From Caldilineaceae bacterium (GTDB lineage Bacteria > Chloroflexota > Anaerolineae > Caldilineales > Caldilineaceae), in NCBI GenBank assembly GCA_020634815.1, contig JACKBA010000027.1, positions 24,774 through 88,773 on the forward strand: a stretch of 64,000 nt of DNA. Direction: 5' to 3'. The stretch's first letter is position 1; every line of letters starts with the position of its first letter. The notes beneath the pieces are model-generated. The model was not told the DNA's origin and ran no database searches. It saw only the letters and a list, made by a program, of their open reading frames with translations. Positions 45,124 to 57,810 of this stretch are shown piece by piece. The translations under genes and the position numbers were made by a program.

Positions 45124-45153
45124 TTGACAGGCGATCCGCGCCAGTGATATATA
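45124..45153 (+). promoter_or_regulatory. Promoter of the copper locus (YHS protein gene)
   Basis: TTGACA (45124-45129) and TATATA (45148-45153) with an 18-bp spacer. ATTGACAGGCGATC at its upstream end is repeated exactly at the promoter of the DeoR-type gene, suggesting common control. Distance to the YHS gene start is about 130 bp. Confidence 0.6.
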
Positions 45154-45285
45154 GATGATAATTTGTTGATTCTTCTAACAAATGACGGTACCGCGCCACC
45201 AACGCCAAAACCGAATACGGTCAGGAAGAAGCGCAGCGCGTTCGACGGCCAATTAGTGATCGAGCTTTCCTCCAGGAGATGAATC

Positions 45286-45912
45286 ATGGACCTGACGATC
45301 GCGATCTTGTTGTCTGTTGTCTTTATTGTCATCAGCGCCGGCGTAGGAATCTACCTGCTGCGCTATCGGGCGTTTGTTACCGAGATGCTCGGGATGATGC
45401 TCGGCATGACCATGGGGATGATGTCGGGGATTGCTGTCGGCTTCTTTATCGGTGCTGCCACCGATATGTTCATCAGCAACCTGGTCGGGGTCACCGTCGG
45501 CATCGTGTTTGGCGCGGTCTTTGGGCGGCTGGGCGGGCTAATGGGCGCCATGGATGGCAGCATGGGTGGCTTCATGGGCGGCATGATGGGCGGCATGTTG
45601 GGCGTGATGATCAACATATCGCCCATGGCCGTCTGGGTGACAGCGATCTTCACCACCGTGATCTGCCTGGCAATCTACGTGGCGTTGATTCGCCTGATAC
45701 AGCAGAGCACATTCAAGCAATACGCCAAAGACCCCGTATGCGACATGCTCGTCGACGTCACCACAGCCAAGCTGACCAGTGACTATCATGGGGAGACCGT
45801 CTATTTTTGTGCGGCCGGCTGCAAGCGCGCCTTTGACAAGGATCCCGAGCGTTACCTGGTCCAGGCACTGCGCCAGAACACGCCCGTCGACGCCGCGCAG
45901 ATGCCGTCGTAA
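45286..45912 (+). CDS. Membrane protein with Gly/Met-rich helices and C-terminal YHS domain
   Basis: 208 aa; CCAGGAGATGAATC precedes the ATG. An N-terminal helix (IAILLSVVFIVISAGVGIYLL) is followed by Met-Gly-rich membrane segments (MLGMMLGMTMGMMSGIAVG, MGGFMGGMMGGMLGVM) and a further helix (VWVTAIFTTVICLAIYVAL). Residues about 148-195 are a YHS domain: KDPVCDMLVD (Cys152), YFCAAGCKRAF (Cys175, Cys179), DPERYL. YHS domains accompany copper and heavy-metal transporters and probably bind metal. The Met-rich helices suggest copper contact within the membrane. It opens the copper locus and is followed 32 bp later by the PCu(A)C-like gene. Confidence 0.83.
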   Translation: MDLTIAILLSVVFIVISAGVGIYLLRYRAFVTEMLGMMLGMTMGMMSGIAVGFFIGAATDMFISNLVGVTVGIVFGAVFGRLGGLMGAMDGSMGGFMGGMMGGMLGVMINISPMAVWVTAIFTTVICLAIYVALIRLIQQSTFKQYAKDPVCDMLVDVTTAKLTSDYHGETVYFCAAGCKRAFDKDPERYLVQALRQNTPVDAAQMPS

Positions 45913-45944
45913 GGAAAGAATCAAACCGCCATCGGGAGGATCTC

Positions 45945-46829
45945 ATGGCACGCCGAATTCTCCGCTATACTGTCTTGCTGGCTCTTGTCCTCTTCGCCTC
46001 AGCCTGCGTTGCGCCCGCCATGCAGCCCGACGCGATGCAGGCGCCATCCACCGCCGAGATGGTGCCGGTCGAACCGGGCGTGCTTGCCGTCACCGGGGTT
46101 CGCGCACGACCCTCGCCCATGGCGGGCGGCAGCGGCGGCGTCTATCTCACCGTGCTCAACGGCCTGGACCAGCCGCTACAACTCACGGGCATCGACGGTG
46201 TGGTTGCCGGCTCGCTGGAATTGCACGAGAGCGTCAACGATCAAGGCGTCATACGCATGGAGCCGCACCCCGAGGGGTTCCCCATCCCGGCGCGGTCCAC
46301 GCTCGAGCTGAAGCCGGGCGGCAAGCACATCATGCTCATCGATCTGGCTGCACCGCTGGCGGTGGGCGATGTTTTCACGCTCACGCTCACCTTCGATAAA
46401 GCTGATCCGCTGACAATCGACGTGCCCGTTGCCGAGGACGGTGCCATGACCGACATGCACATGCCCATGCCGGCCCATGCCGACCTGGCGCCGGATGGCC
46501 CGACCCTTGCCGACCAACAGAGTGACGGCATTCACGGTTGGCTCACAAGCACGCCTGCCGAGCCGACCAGGGGCGAGGCAACCATCGATGCTTATCTCGT
46601 CGCCGATGACGGCCAGCCGATTGAGGGCGCTACAGTCACTCTTGACATCGACATGACCAACATGAGCCATGGCCAGTACCTGGTGCCGGCGGAAGCAGCG
46701 GGCGGCGGCCACTATGCCGGCAACGTCCATTTCTCCATGCCTGGGCCGTGGCGGATCATTGCCAATATCGAACGCCCCGGACAGGAAGTCATCAAGTTGC
46801 GGTTTGACTTCATGGTGAAGCGCGGCTGA
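45945..46829 (+). CDS. PCu(A)C-like copper-chaperone lipoprotein with second beta domain
   Basis: 294 aa; GGGAGGATCTC precedes the ATG. The signal peptide ends in a lipobox (LFASAC, Cys21). Residues about 45-165 are a PCu(A)C/DUF461 domain with the copper ligands H-M-H-x-M pattern: ELHESV, VIRMEPH, and GGKHIMLI. A His/Met-rich linker (MTDMHMPMPAHADL) leads to a second beta domain (about 200-290; GWLTSTPAEPTRGEATIDAY, MTNMSHGQYLVPA), similar to the FixH/YtkA type. It should carry Cu(I) outside the membrane, perhaps to the multicopper oxidase or from CopA. Same strand and probable operon with the YHS protein. Confidence 0.87.
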   Translation: MARRILRYTVLLALVLFASACVAPAMQPDAMQAPSTAEMVPVEPGVLAVTGVRARPSPMAGGSGGVYLTVLNGLDQPLQLTGIDGVVAGSLELHESVNDQGVIRMEPHPEGFPIPARSTLELKPGGKHIMLIDLAAPLAVGDVFTLTLTFDKADPLTIDVPVAEDGAMTDMHMPMPAHADLAPDGPTLADQQSDGIHGWLTSTPAEPTRGEATIDAYLVADDGQPIEGATVTLDIDMTNMSHGQYLVPAEAAGGGHYAGNVHFSMPGPWRIIANIERPGQEVIKLRFDFMVKRG

Positions 46830-46863
46830 TTGTCTCAGGATACTTCTGAACCTTCGGTTCAAA

Positions 46864-46893
46864 TTGACAGGCGATCTCCCGGCATGCTATAAC
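46864..46893 (+). promoter_or_regulatory. Promoter of the DeoR-type regulator/CopA genes
   Basis: TTGACA (46864-46869) and TATAAC (46888-46893), spacer 18 bp. Begins with the same ATTGACAGGCGATC seen at 45123. It lies 34 bp upstream of the DeoR-type start. Confidence 0.65.
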
Positions 46894-46927
46894 GTCGGCA
46901 CGCTTGTCATATTCTTGCCGATCACTT

Positions 46928-47503
46928 ATGCCTGAAACGCCTGCCTCACGCCAGCGCCGCATTGTCGACCTCCTGCAGACTCACCGCACATTGACCATCC
47001 ACGAACTTGTTGCGGAACTCGGGGTGTCGGCGATGACGATCCATCGCGATCTGAACCGGCTGGCGGATGCGGGCCAGGTCGCCAAAACGCGCGGCGGCGT
47101 CGCGCTGCACGGACGTTCACCCGGTTCGGCCAATGCTGTCGCCAGTGCACCAATGCTGTGCGCGACCTGCAACCACGTGGTCCCCGACCGTACGGCCTTT
47201 ATCGTCCAGAGCCAACAATACGGTCTTGTGGCCGCCTGCTGCCCGCACTGCGGGTTGGTGCTGCTGGAGCGGTGCGCTCCCGATGACCTGGTGCTGGTTA
47301 CCGACTTTCTCTACGGGCAGATGGTCAGTGCCGGCAGCGCCGCCTATTTGACCGGAAGCAGCGTATCGACGTGCTGCCGGCCCGGCATCCTGGCATTCGC
47401 CAACCGCACCGATGCCGAGTGCTTTCAGCGCGGCTTCGGCGGTGTGATCATGACGCTGAGCGAGGCCCTGGAACATCTCCGCACCCGGTTGACTATCCCA
47501 TAA
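46928..47503 (+). CDS. DeoR-type regulator fused to Cys-rich metal-sensing domain
   Basis: 191 aa from the ATG at 46928 (MPETPASRQRRIVDLLQTHR). The N-terminal DeoR helix-turn-helix is clear: LTIHELVAELGVSAMTIHRDLNRL. The usual DeoR sugar-phosphate effector domain is missing. In its place is a Cys-rich region: MLCATCNHVV, AACCPHCGLVLL and VSTCCRPGILAF, which could hold copper or zinc. This combination, between copper genes, suggests a metal-responsive repressor controlling the YHS, chaperone and CopA genes through the shared promoter element. I know of no named family with exactly this layout; a NosL/TRASH-like identity of the C-terminal domain is possible. Confidence 0.75.
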   Translation: MPETPASRQRRIVDLLQTHRTLTIHELVAELGVSAMTIHRDLNRLADAGQVAKTRGGVALHGRSPGSANAVASAPMLCATCNHVVPDRTAFIVQSQQYGLVAACCPHCGLVLLERCAPDDLVLVTDFLYGQMVSAGSAAYLTGSSVSTCCRPGILAFANRTDAECFQRGFGGVIMTLSEALEHLRTRLTIP

Positions 47504-47551
47504 CAAGGCAATTCGTGTCGCAAAGTTCGTTTGCTGTCCAAGAGGGAATCG

Positions 47552-51196
<3,645 letters not shown>

Positions 51197-51537
51197 CGAC
51201 GTCGCCCGCCCGAAAACGATTGGCGCAGCCGCAATCAAAGTCACGCGGAGTTTTCTGGGGAGGTGAGAGTGCGGAGCGTGACTGCCGTTACGGTAGAGCG
51301 CATCGGTCGCATGTACGCCCGATGCGTTGGGTATGCCTCGCCGGCTTGGACCGGGCATCAATTGCTTCCAGCCGGTCGTTTCGGTGGCGGAACGTGAACA
51401 GGATCCAGCGGGGACCAGCCCACTAGTTGCAGACCGGACAAAAAAGAGAACCTCGCCCTGAGAGTAGGGCGAGGTTCTCTTTTTTGCACCATCATCCAGC
51501 GCCAGTCGATGGTTGGCGCCGGATGACGTGACATCAG
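51197..51537. other. Convergent intergenic region with terminator
   Basis: Between the convergent CopA and multicopper oxidase genes. Apart from the bidirectional terminator at 51440-51485 nothing recognisable is seen. Confidence 0.6.
51440..51485. terminator. Bidirectional rho-independent terminator
   Basis: Perfect 20-bp arms (AAAAAAGAGAACCTCGCCCT and its complement) around a 6-base loop. A-tract on one side and T-tract on the other allow termination in both directions. Confidence 0.93.
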
Positions 51538-54500
51538 TTACGGGGTCGTGATGGGGAATGGCGTCAGATTGACCCAGGCGGATTGCCCGAAGTTGTTCTG
51601 CGCCATGATCCGGTAGTAATAGGTGACGCCGCGTGGCAGATTGCTTGCTGACCACGTGGTCGTGTTTGCACCACGGTTGACGCTGACAACATTGACCGTG
51701 AAGTTCGGATCGTCTGCACGCTGGATTACGAAGCGAGACTCATTGTTGGAATTGTCCGTCCAACTGAAGTTGAGTCTGACAAGGGTTCCACGGTTTGTCA
51801 GCGTTGCCGCAGCACTGAAGTTCGATGGCGCAGCAGGGGCTGGTGGCACAATTGCCGTCGCCGTGTTTGTCGGCGCCGAGACACCAATCGCATTGAAGGT
51901 GACCACGTAGTAGCTGTAGGTACTGCCTGCAACCACCATAGGGTCGATGTAGGTGACATTTCCCGTATTGTTCCTCGGCGGAAGCGTCGTGAGTAGTACA
52001 AACGCACCGCCATTGTCACTGCGGAAGACCTGGAATCCGCTCTCTGGGTTGGTGTTGTTCTGGTTGTCGCGGAAGACAAGGCGTATGCTCGGTCCGGTTG
52101 TCAACGAACCTTGGACCGTGAGAACCAGGTTGCTTGGCGCCAGCGGCAAGGGCGGGACAATCATGGTCACCGTGTTCGAAGGAGCAGAAGACCCGACTGC
52201 ATTCACCGCGAACACGCGATAGCTGTACGTGTTGCCCGGAAGGATGGCCGTGTCCTTGTAGGATACGCTGTCTGCGGCAAGTGAGACGAGTACGAAGTAT
52301 GCGCCTCCATTGTCACTTCGTTCGACTACATAGCCCGTCTCGTTGGTTGCGTTGTCCGTCCATGCCAGGTCTACTGAGCCCAGCGTAGCCGTCAGATTGG
52401 TCGGCGCGGCCGGAATCACAGGAGGAGCCGACGTGGTTGCAGTGACTAGATCTGACGTCGACTGGACCGTCATGCTTGGGAATTCGCTGCCATAGCCGAT
52501 TTCGTTCAAGGCGACGATTCGGTACTGGTAGGTCGTACTGGGCAGGACTGTTGTGTCACTGAATGTTCGCACGCCGGTTCCGTTTACCTGGTCAAGTGGC
52601 GAAGCGATACTCACGACATTTTCCCAGGCGCCGCCAGCGGTCGACCGTTGAACAAGGTACGATGTTTCGGCGATAGAGTTGTCATTCCAGGTCAGGTTGA
52701 CCACAAAGTTCACGCCTTGAACGGTGACTGTGGCGGCCAGGCCATTGGGGCGAACCGGCGGCACTGCCACCGACACCGGCCGCATCATGTCCATTTCCTC
52801 GTGTGACAGGATGTGGCAGTGGTAGACGTACTCCCAACCGAAGTTGACGAGCTGGTTCGTGATCGGCGTCGTCGGGTTACCTTGCGGGTCGACATTGTTG
52901 AAGCCCATCTGCGATCCGATGGGGCTCATCGGGCTGAGTGCGCGGATCGCATTCGGCAGTTCCCACGGCAGTTCTGGGATGATCGGCCGCAGCGCAACGA
53001 TCGTGTCTTCCAGCGGGCTGACGCGGACGGTATCCTTCCAGCCAAGCTCGTTGGGCTCGGTCATCAGGATGATGTTGTCCCACGTCACCCGGTTGAGCAC
53101 CTGCACGTCGTACAGATGGAAGTGGATCGGGTGCGTGTCGACGCCGTTATGGGTGATGCGCCAGATCTGCGTCCCATCCGCCATGTTCGAGATCGGTGAG
53201 ATCTTGACGTCGTTGACAACCTTGCCGTTGGCATCGTAGCTGACGTCCATTCTCGGCAGGTTGGTTGCGTCGATCAGTTCCGTCGCCGGGTTGGTGTACG
53301 GGTAGAGCGTGACGTTCTGGACGCCCGGTGTCGGCGGTTGCGCTTCCACGCCCAGGTTTGCCTGCATACGGCCGAACTCGTCGAAGGTCGTCGAGTTCAT
53401 CTCGTCGTGGATGGCCTTCGGCTGCAACGGCATCGACACCTTGGTGTTCTGTGAGCGCAACGTGTTGAAGCCGAACGACTGCGTGTCGTTGACGCGCACC
53501 AGGCCGTCACAGCGCTGGAGGGTGCTGCCTGGGGCATTGCAGTTGCCGCTCGTCGCAAAGGACGCGCCATAGGCCGAGTTGTAAGCCGCCTGCCCGACGA
53601 TAATCGGGTGCTGGCTCGACTCGAAGACGCCGGTGCCGGCCGCGTTGTGGCGGAAGGCAGTCTGGAGCTTGGTCAGGTTGAAGGCTGGGGCAGGCGTGCC
53701 GCTGATCTTCACCTGCATGACGGTGCGCGTGTTCGGCCCGTAGCCAGGCAGAATGACCGGGGCGCCGTTCGGGCTCATGTCGGGCGAGCCGGTGTAGTAG
53801 TCGTAGGACGGCACGCGGGCCGGGAATGCTGCGGGCGCATCGTTGTAGAGAATCAGCGTCTGCCCGGCGAACTGTGCGAAGTCCACGATCACGTCGGCGC
53901 GTTCGGCCGGCGCCACCAACAGCGAATGGAGATCCACGTTGCCCACGTCAAAGCGCGTCGGGTCGGTCACCCAGGTCGTCGGCTGTTGCCCGTCGATGAC
54001 GACTGGCGCCGGCAGGAAGCCACCTTCGCTGCCGATCTGGATCCAGTCGGGACCGGCGGTCTTGATTGGCGTCGGGAAGACAACCGGGTCAGTCTGCGCC
54101 GCGGCCAGTTCGGCGGGATTCAGAGCAACCTCGGTGGCGCCGATGACCTGGCCCAGCGTGTTCACATCTGTGCTTGCGGTGCTGGCGTCGCCGATGTACC
54201 ACTGCAGGTTGAAGAAGCGATCGTTTGCCGCATTCAAGATGCGCAGGCGGTACGCCTTGGGTTCCAGAGTTAACGTCGGATAGGCGACGCCGTTGACGAT
54301 CGGCGTGTCGTTGAACTGTTCCATACCAGCCGAGACATTCGGTGTGCCGGGGATCAGTTCCGGTTCGCAGAACGGATCGGTCTGGTACTGCCAGGTAGCC
54401 GGGTCGTCCAGATTGCACGGCACGGCCAGCGGTGTCGTGAAGTTGGTCTTCGGATCCATATTGTAGTACGGATTGGCGATAGGCCCGTAGACCGTGTTCG

Positions 54501-57255
54501 CGGCCGGCGGCCAGAACCACGGCCCGTACATCCAGCGGCCGTAGGCACTCATGCCGCCCGGGTCGCCGGGATTCTGCGCCGGCATATAGACATGGTGGTA
54601 CCAGAAGTTGCCGTAGCCACCCCAGCGTGTCTGATCCCAACTCGGGTCCTGGCCGTAGCTGGTGACGTTGCCGTCGACGTCTTGCTGGTCATATAGCTGC
54701 GTGTCCTGGGGCACGAAGGTGCGATCCTGGACAACCAGCGGGATCTGGACAGAGGGGATAGTGCCGCTGTTGACAAGTGCCTGCTCGGCGCTGTCGGTAA
54801 TCAGGTAGCCTGCAGCCTCGCCGGCATAGACATTGAGACGGGTGATGCCCCACGCATGGTCGTGGTAGAACATCAGGCGAGCACTCTGCTGGTTGGTGTA
54901 GTAGAAGGTCTGGCAGCCATCATCGGCGGCGGTACAGACATTCATATCTGGCACGTTGCCGACACTGACGCCCTGCGGGTAGGTGGCGTTCTCGCCGGCC
55001 GGCGTGATCCACTGGTGGGGCGTGCCGTCGCTGATCCACGGGGTGATGCCGCCATGCAGATGCAACGTGGCGCGATTGTCCTTGAAGCAGTCAGGGGACT
55101 TTGGCTCCTGGGTGCAGAGCGGGTTGCGGACACCGTCCGTAACCGAACCCAGATCCATGGGGGCCATATCACCATTGGGGCCCATGCCCGATCCCATCAT
55201 CGTGGCGTCGACCGGCAGGAAGAGGTCGCCGGCCGCACCGGTGGGCAGCAGGTTGTGGAAGACAATGCGAACCGGCTTGTCCTTGGAGGCCACGATGGTC
55301 GGGCCAAGCCACTGCGGTGCGGTCACCGCAAAGGCCGGCTGGCCGTTGATCAGGACCGGCGTGTCCGGCAGGTTCGGGTTGACATTTGCGGTCATTAGCG
55401 GGTAGTGCTGGCTGACGCCGGCGTTTGCCGCCGTTTCGATTTGGGCGTAGCCGCGCACGAGTGTCGGCGGCAGGCTGGAGGAGAAGCGCGTGCGGTATTG
55501 CACCAGGCCGATCACATACTCGTCGGCCTCGATGCCATTGTAGACCTTGGCTTCCGGCACCGCAACGGGGATGTACTTGCCGCTCGTCGGGCAGGCGGGC
55601 GGCATGCACAGGCCAGGCAGCGGGTCGATAAACTTCTTAATACCGCCCGTCGTGATGTAGCCGGAGCCGGCTGCGGTCAGGTCGATTGATACAATACCAC
55701 CGGCGCTGATCGATGCAGTCGCGGTTGCGCCGCTCCCGCTGCCAACTGCGTCAGCAACGGTCACTGCCGGCGCGGATGTGTAACCAGCGCCAAAGCTATC
55801 GACGGTGATGGATTGAAGCGAAAGCGTGGCAACGGCTTCGGCTGCGGTGAAGCCAGGACCGGCGACAATGGGATCGAAGAGCGTGCCATCGCGAATGACG
55901 ACATTGGGCGCCTGCAGATAGCCGGAACCTGGGTTGTCAATCACGACGGAGTCGATTCCACCATTGGCGTCGAGCAGAGCATGTGCCTTTGCCTGCACGC
56001 CATCCGGAGCGTCAGGCAGGTCGAAATCCACCGTCGGCATTGTGTAGCCGGAGCCGCGCACGATCAGGTTCACCGCATCGACACCGCCGAACGCAGTGGC
56101 CGTGGCGCCGGTCAGGGGTGCTACGGCCGACATGTCGACCACGCTGGCAGCGATTGAGTAGGTTCGATCCTGGCTATAGACCGGGAAGCCGGCGCCGCCA
56201 ACCGTAATCGTGCCGGTGGGCGCTGCCGGGGCCAGATAGCTGAGGATGTCCGTGCCACCGCCGACGTCGAGCGGGATGCCCTCGCCGTAGAAGGCGATGC
56301 GATCATTTGTGGTGACCGGAATGTTTGGCACGCTGATGCTCTCGACGACGCCTACCGGGTCTGCGGTGGACGGCACAGTCATCTCACCGCTGTCCCACGC
56401 CACCGTGTATTCATTCGGAACGCCTGTCGCCTTGAGCACATACGCATGGAACAGGTTGCCGGCGGACGGTGTGGGGCTGTTGCCATTGGTCGCCTGGTTG
56501 AAGTATTGGATTGCCTGCACCGCGCCGTTCGCAGGCATGGCTGCCTGCAACACCACCAGCACTGGGCCGAGCGTGCCTGGTGCAGTGGCAAAGTCGGTAG
56601 CGTACGCCCGCGCAGCGAGCGTGTTTCCAACCTGGACCAGGGTGCCGGCGCCGCCGCCCCCGTTCAGGGTGACGACCGGGCTGGTGTAGCCGGCGCCGGC
56701 CGTGTCCAGCCTGATGCTGGTGACGATGCCCGACTGTACCACGTTGGCGTTCGCAGATGCGCCTGTTCCGGCTCCGGCAATCGTCACAGTGGCAGTCGTA
56801 TAGCCCACACCCGGGTTGGTGACCACAATTCCTGCCAGGGCGCCGTTGGCGCCGACCGATGCAACGGCCGCTGCGCCGGAACCGTCACCACTGACGGTCA
56901 CGGTGACGTCAGGCAGCGTGTAGGGACTGTTTGCCCAGTTGGGGTTCGGCCCGAAGTAGTGCGGTACCTTGGTAGTATCAGTTGCCGTAGCAGGTGGGGC
57001 GGCAGCCATCACAGTGACCGAATCTTCCAACTCTACCGACGGTAGCTCCGCTTCCGGCAGATTGATGTCCGGCGTCGGTACCACGGGCTGATCCGGCGCC
57101 GCCAATTGCGAAGCGCTGCCGTCGCCGGCAATGACCGGCAGATAGAGATGTGGGCTGGCGTCCCCCGCATCGGGGACGTCCTGCGCCACCGCCGGTGACA
57201 CGGTGGTCACCAGCATAGCGAGAAGAATAACGAACGAGAGTAGTTTGCGCATCAT
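51538..57255 (-). CDS. Giant secreted multicopper oxidase with GxGY-type repeats and four FnIII domains
   Basis: 1905 aa from the ATG at 57255 (GGAAGGAACC upstream). Signal peptide LLSFVILLAMLVTTVSPAVA. Residues about 85-545 contain beta repeats of the form GAGYTSAPAVTV with GSGxxAxA, about six copies. The oxidase part has all copper motifs: HLHGGITPW (about 730), FYHDHAWGITR (about 795), HPIHFHLYDV (about 1373) and YHCHILSHEEMDMM (about 1475, type 1 Cys and Met). Four fibronectin-III-like domains occupy about 1495-1900 (WNDNSIAETSYLVQRS, WTDNATNETGYVVERS, and so on). No anchor or sorting motif is seen at the end. It probably oxidises Cu(I), Mn(II) or phenolics at the cell surface. It is convergent with copA. 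Confidence 0.9.
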   Translation of the reverse strand: MMRKLLSFVILLAMLVTTVSPAVAQDVPDAGDASPHLYLPVIAGDGSASQLAAPDQPVVPTPDINLPEAELPSVELEDSVTVMAAAPPATATDTTKVPHYFGPNPNWANSPYTLPDVTVTVSGDGSGAAAVASVGANGALAGIVVTNPGVGYTTATVTIAGAGTGASANANVVQSGIVTSIRLDTAGAGYTSPVVTLNGGGGAGTLVQVGNTLAARAYATDFATAPGTLGPVLVVLQAAMPANGAVQAIQYFNQATNGNSPTPSAGNLFHAYVLKATGVPNEYTVAWDSGEMTVPSTADPVGVVESISVPNIPVTTNDRIAFYGEGIPLDVGGGTDILSYLAPAAPTGTITVGGAGFPVYSQDRTYSIAASVVDMSAVAPLTGATATAFGGVDAVNLIVRGSGYTMPTVDFDLPDAPDGVQAKAHALLDANGGIDSVVIDNPGSGYLQAPNVVIRDGTLFDPIVAGPGFTAAEAVATLSLQSITVDSFGAGYTSAPAVTVADAVGSGSGATATASISAGGIVSIDLTAAGSGYITTGGIKKFIDPLPGLCMPPACPTSGKYIPVAVPEAKVYNGIEADEYVIGLVQYRTRFSSSLPPTLVRGYAQIETAANAGVSQHYPLMTANVNPNLPDTPVLINGQPAFAVTAPQWLGPTIVASKDKPVRIVFHNLLPTGAAGDLFLPVDATMMGSGMGPNGDMAPMDLGSVTDGVRNPLCTQEPKSPDCFKDNRATLHLHGGITPWISDGTPHQWITPAGENATYPQGVSVGNVPDMNVCTAADDGCQTFYYTNQQSARLMFYHDHAWGITRLNVYAGEAAGYLITDSAEQALVNSGTIPSVQIPLVVQDRTFVPQDTQLYDQQDVDGNVTSYGQDPSWDQTRWGGYGNFWYHHVYMPAQNPGDPGGMSAYGRWMYGPWFWPPAANTVYGPIANPYYNMDPKTNFTTPLAVPCNLDDPATWQYQTDPFCEPELIPGTPNVSAGMEQFNDTPIVNGVAYPTLTLEPKAYRLRILNAANDRFFNLQWYIGDASTASTDVNTLGQVIGATEVALNPAELAAAQTDPVVFPTPIKTAGPDWIQIGSEGGFLPAPVVIDGQQPTTWVTDPTRFDVGNVDLHSLLVAPAERADVIVDFAQFAGQTLILYNDAPAAFPARVPSYDYYTGSPDMSPNGAPVILPGYGPNTRTVMQVKISGTPAPAFNLTKLQTAFRHNAAGTGVFESSQHPIIVGQAAYNSAYGASFATSGNCNAPGSTLQRCDGLVRVNDTQSFGFNTLRSQNTKVSMPLQPKAIHDEMNSTTFDEFGRMQANLGVEAQPPTPGVQNVTLYPYTNPATELIDATNLPRMDVSYDANGKVVNDVKISPISNMADGTQIWRITHNGVDTHPIHFHLYDVQVLNRVTWDNIILMTEPNELGWKDTVRVSPLEDTIVALRPIIPELPWELPNAIRALSPMSPIGSQMGFNNVDPQGNPTTPITNQLVNFGWEYVYHCHILSHEEMDMMRPVSVAVPPVRPNGLAATVTVQGVNFVVNLTWNDNSIAETSYLVQRSTAGGAWENVVSIASPLDQVNGTGVRTFSDTTVLPSTTYQYRIVALNEIGYGSEFPSMTVQSTSDLVTATTSAPPVIPAAPTNLTATLGSVDLAWTDNATNETGYVVERSDNGGAYFVLVSLAADSVSYKDTAILPGNTYSYRVFAVNAVGSSAPSNTVTMIVPPLPLAPSNLVLTVQGSLTTGPSIRLVFRDNQNNTNPESGFQVFRSDNGGAFVLLTTLPPRNNTGNVTYIDPMVVAGSTYSYYVVTFNAIGVSAPTNTATAIVPPAPAAPSNFSAAATLTNRGTLVRLNFSWTDNSNNESRFVIQRADDPNFTVNVVSVNRGANTTTWSASNLPRGVTYYYRIMAQNNFGQSAWVNLTPFPITTP

Positions 57256-57641
57256 TGGTTCCTTCCCAACTTGAATGCTCTTCGACGCAAAGCAGGACAA
57301 TCCATCACGCCGATGGATAGACTTTGTGGCACTTGAATGTGTGAGGTCAGCGGTTTACTTGTGGGTTCCAGGGTGCGGCGTCCAGCATCGATATGCTTGC
57401 CCGCGGTTGAGAGAGGATGCAGACTTGTCTCGCCCCAATTGCCCCGAGGGGGACATGCCTCGCGGAGCAGGCGGCCCGTCTGGACTACACAAGAGATTGT
57501 AGTGCGGTTGCCAGTTCGTCATCTACGTGCCGACGGATGACCTGGAGTCATGCGTTCGGAGGGGGAGAAGGCATCCTCCAAAAGGAGGATATGCTGATCG
57601 ATAGAATGTCGCACGAATCGATGTAAGGAGCAGGTGGCATG

Positions 57642-57810
57642 GCGCACACCGGCACTGCCGCACGAATGTTCGTGACCAGGCTGGACGTGAGGCCAGGGTC
57701 GGCCGCATGCTGGATGACAATTCGAGATTCGTCGTTCGAGTTATCCACCCAGGTCTGGACGATCGTGGCACGCGTGCCAGGGTTCGTCGAAAACGTGGTG
57801 CCTGAGAGTC
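57642..57810 (-). pseudogene. Fibronectin-III domain remnant related to the multicopper oxidase C-terminus
   Basis: Encodes VQTWVDNSNDESRIVIQHAA and DPGLTSSLVT, matching SWTDNSNNESRFVIQRADDP near the end of the oxidase; DNA is recognisably similar to 51678-51810. It has no start and ends against the MITE-like element. Confidence 0.7.

Larger units (their letters stand above)
44842..45285. other. Divergent intergenic region between the ATPase operon and the copper locus
   Basis: This 443-bp gap holds a remnant of a solute-binding-protein gene (44946-45041) and a promoter-like site (45124-45153) for the copper locus. The rest shows no gene. Confidence 0.6.

Noticed and set aside
45363..45656. 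Small minus-strand Met/Pro-rich frame opposite the YHS membrane protein
   Set aside because: Mirror of Gly/Met-rich codons; no start signals or family resemblance.
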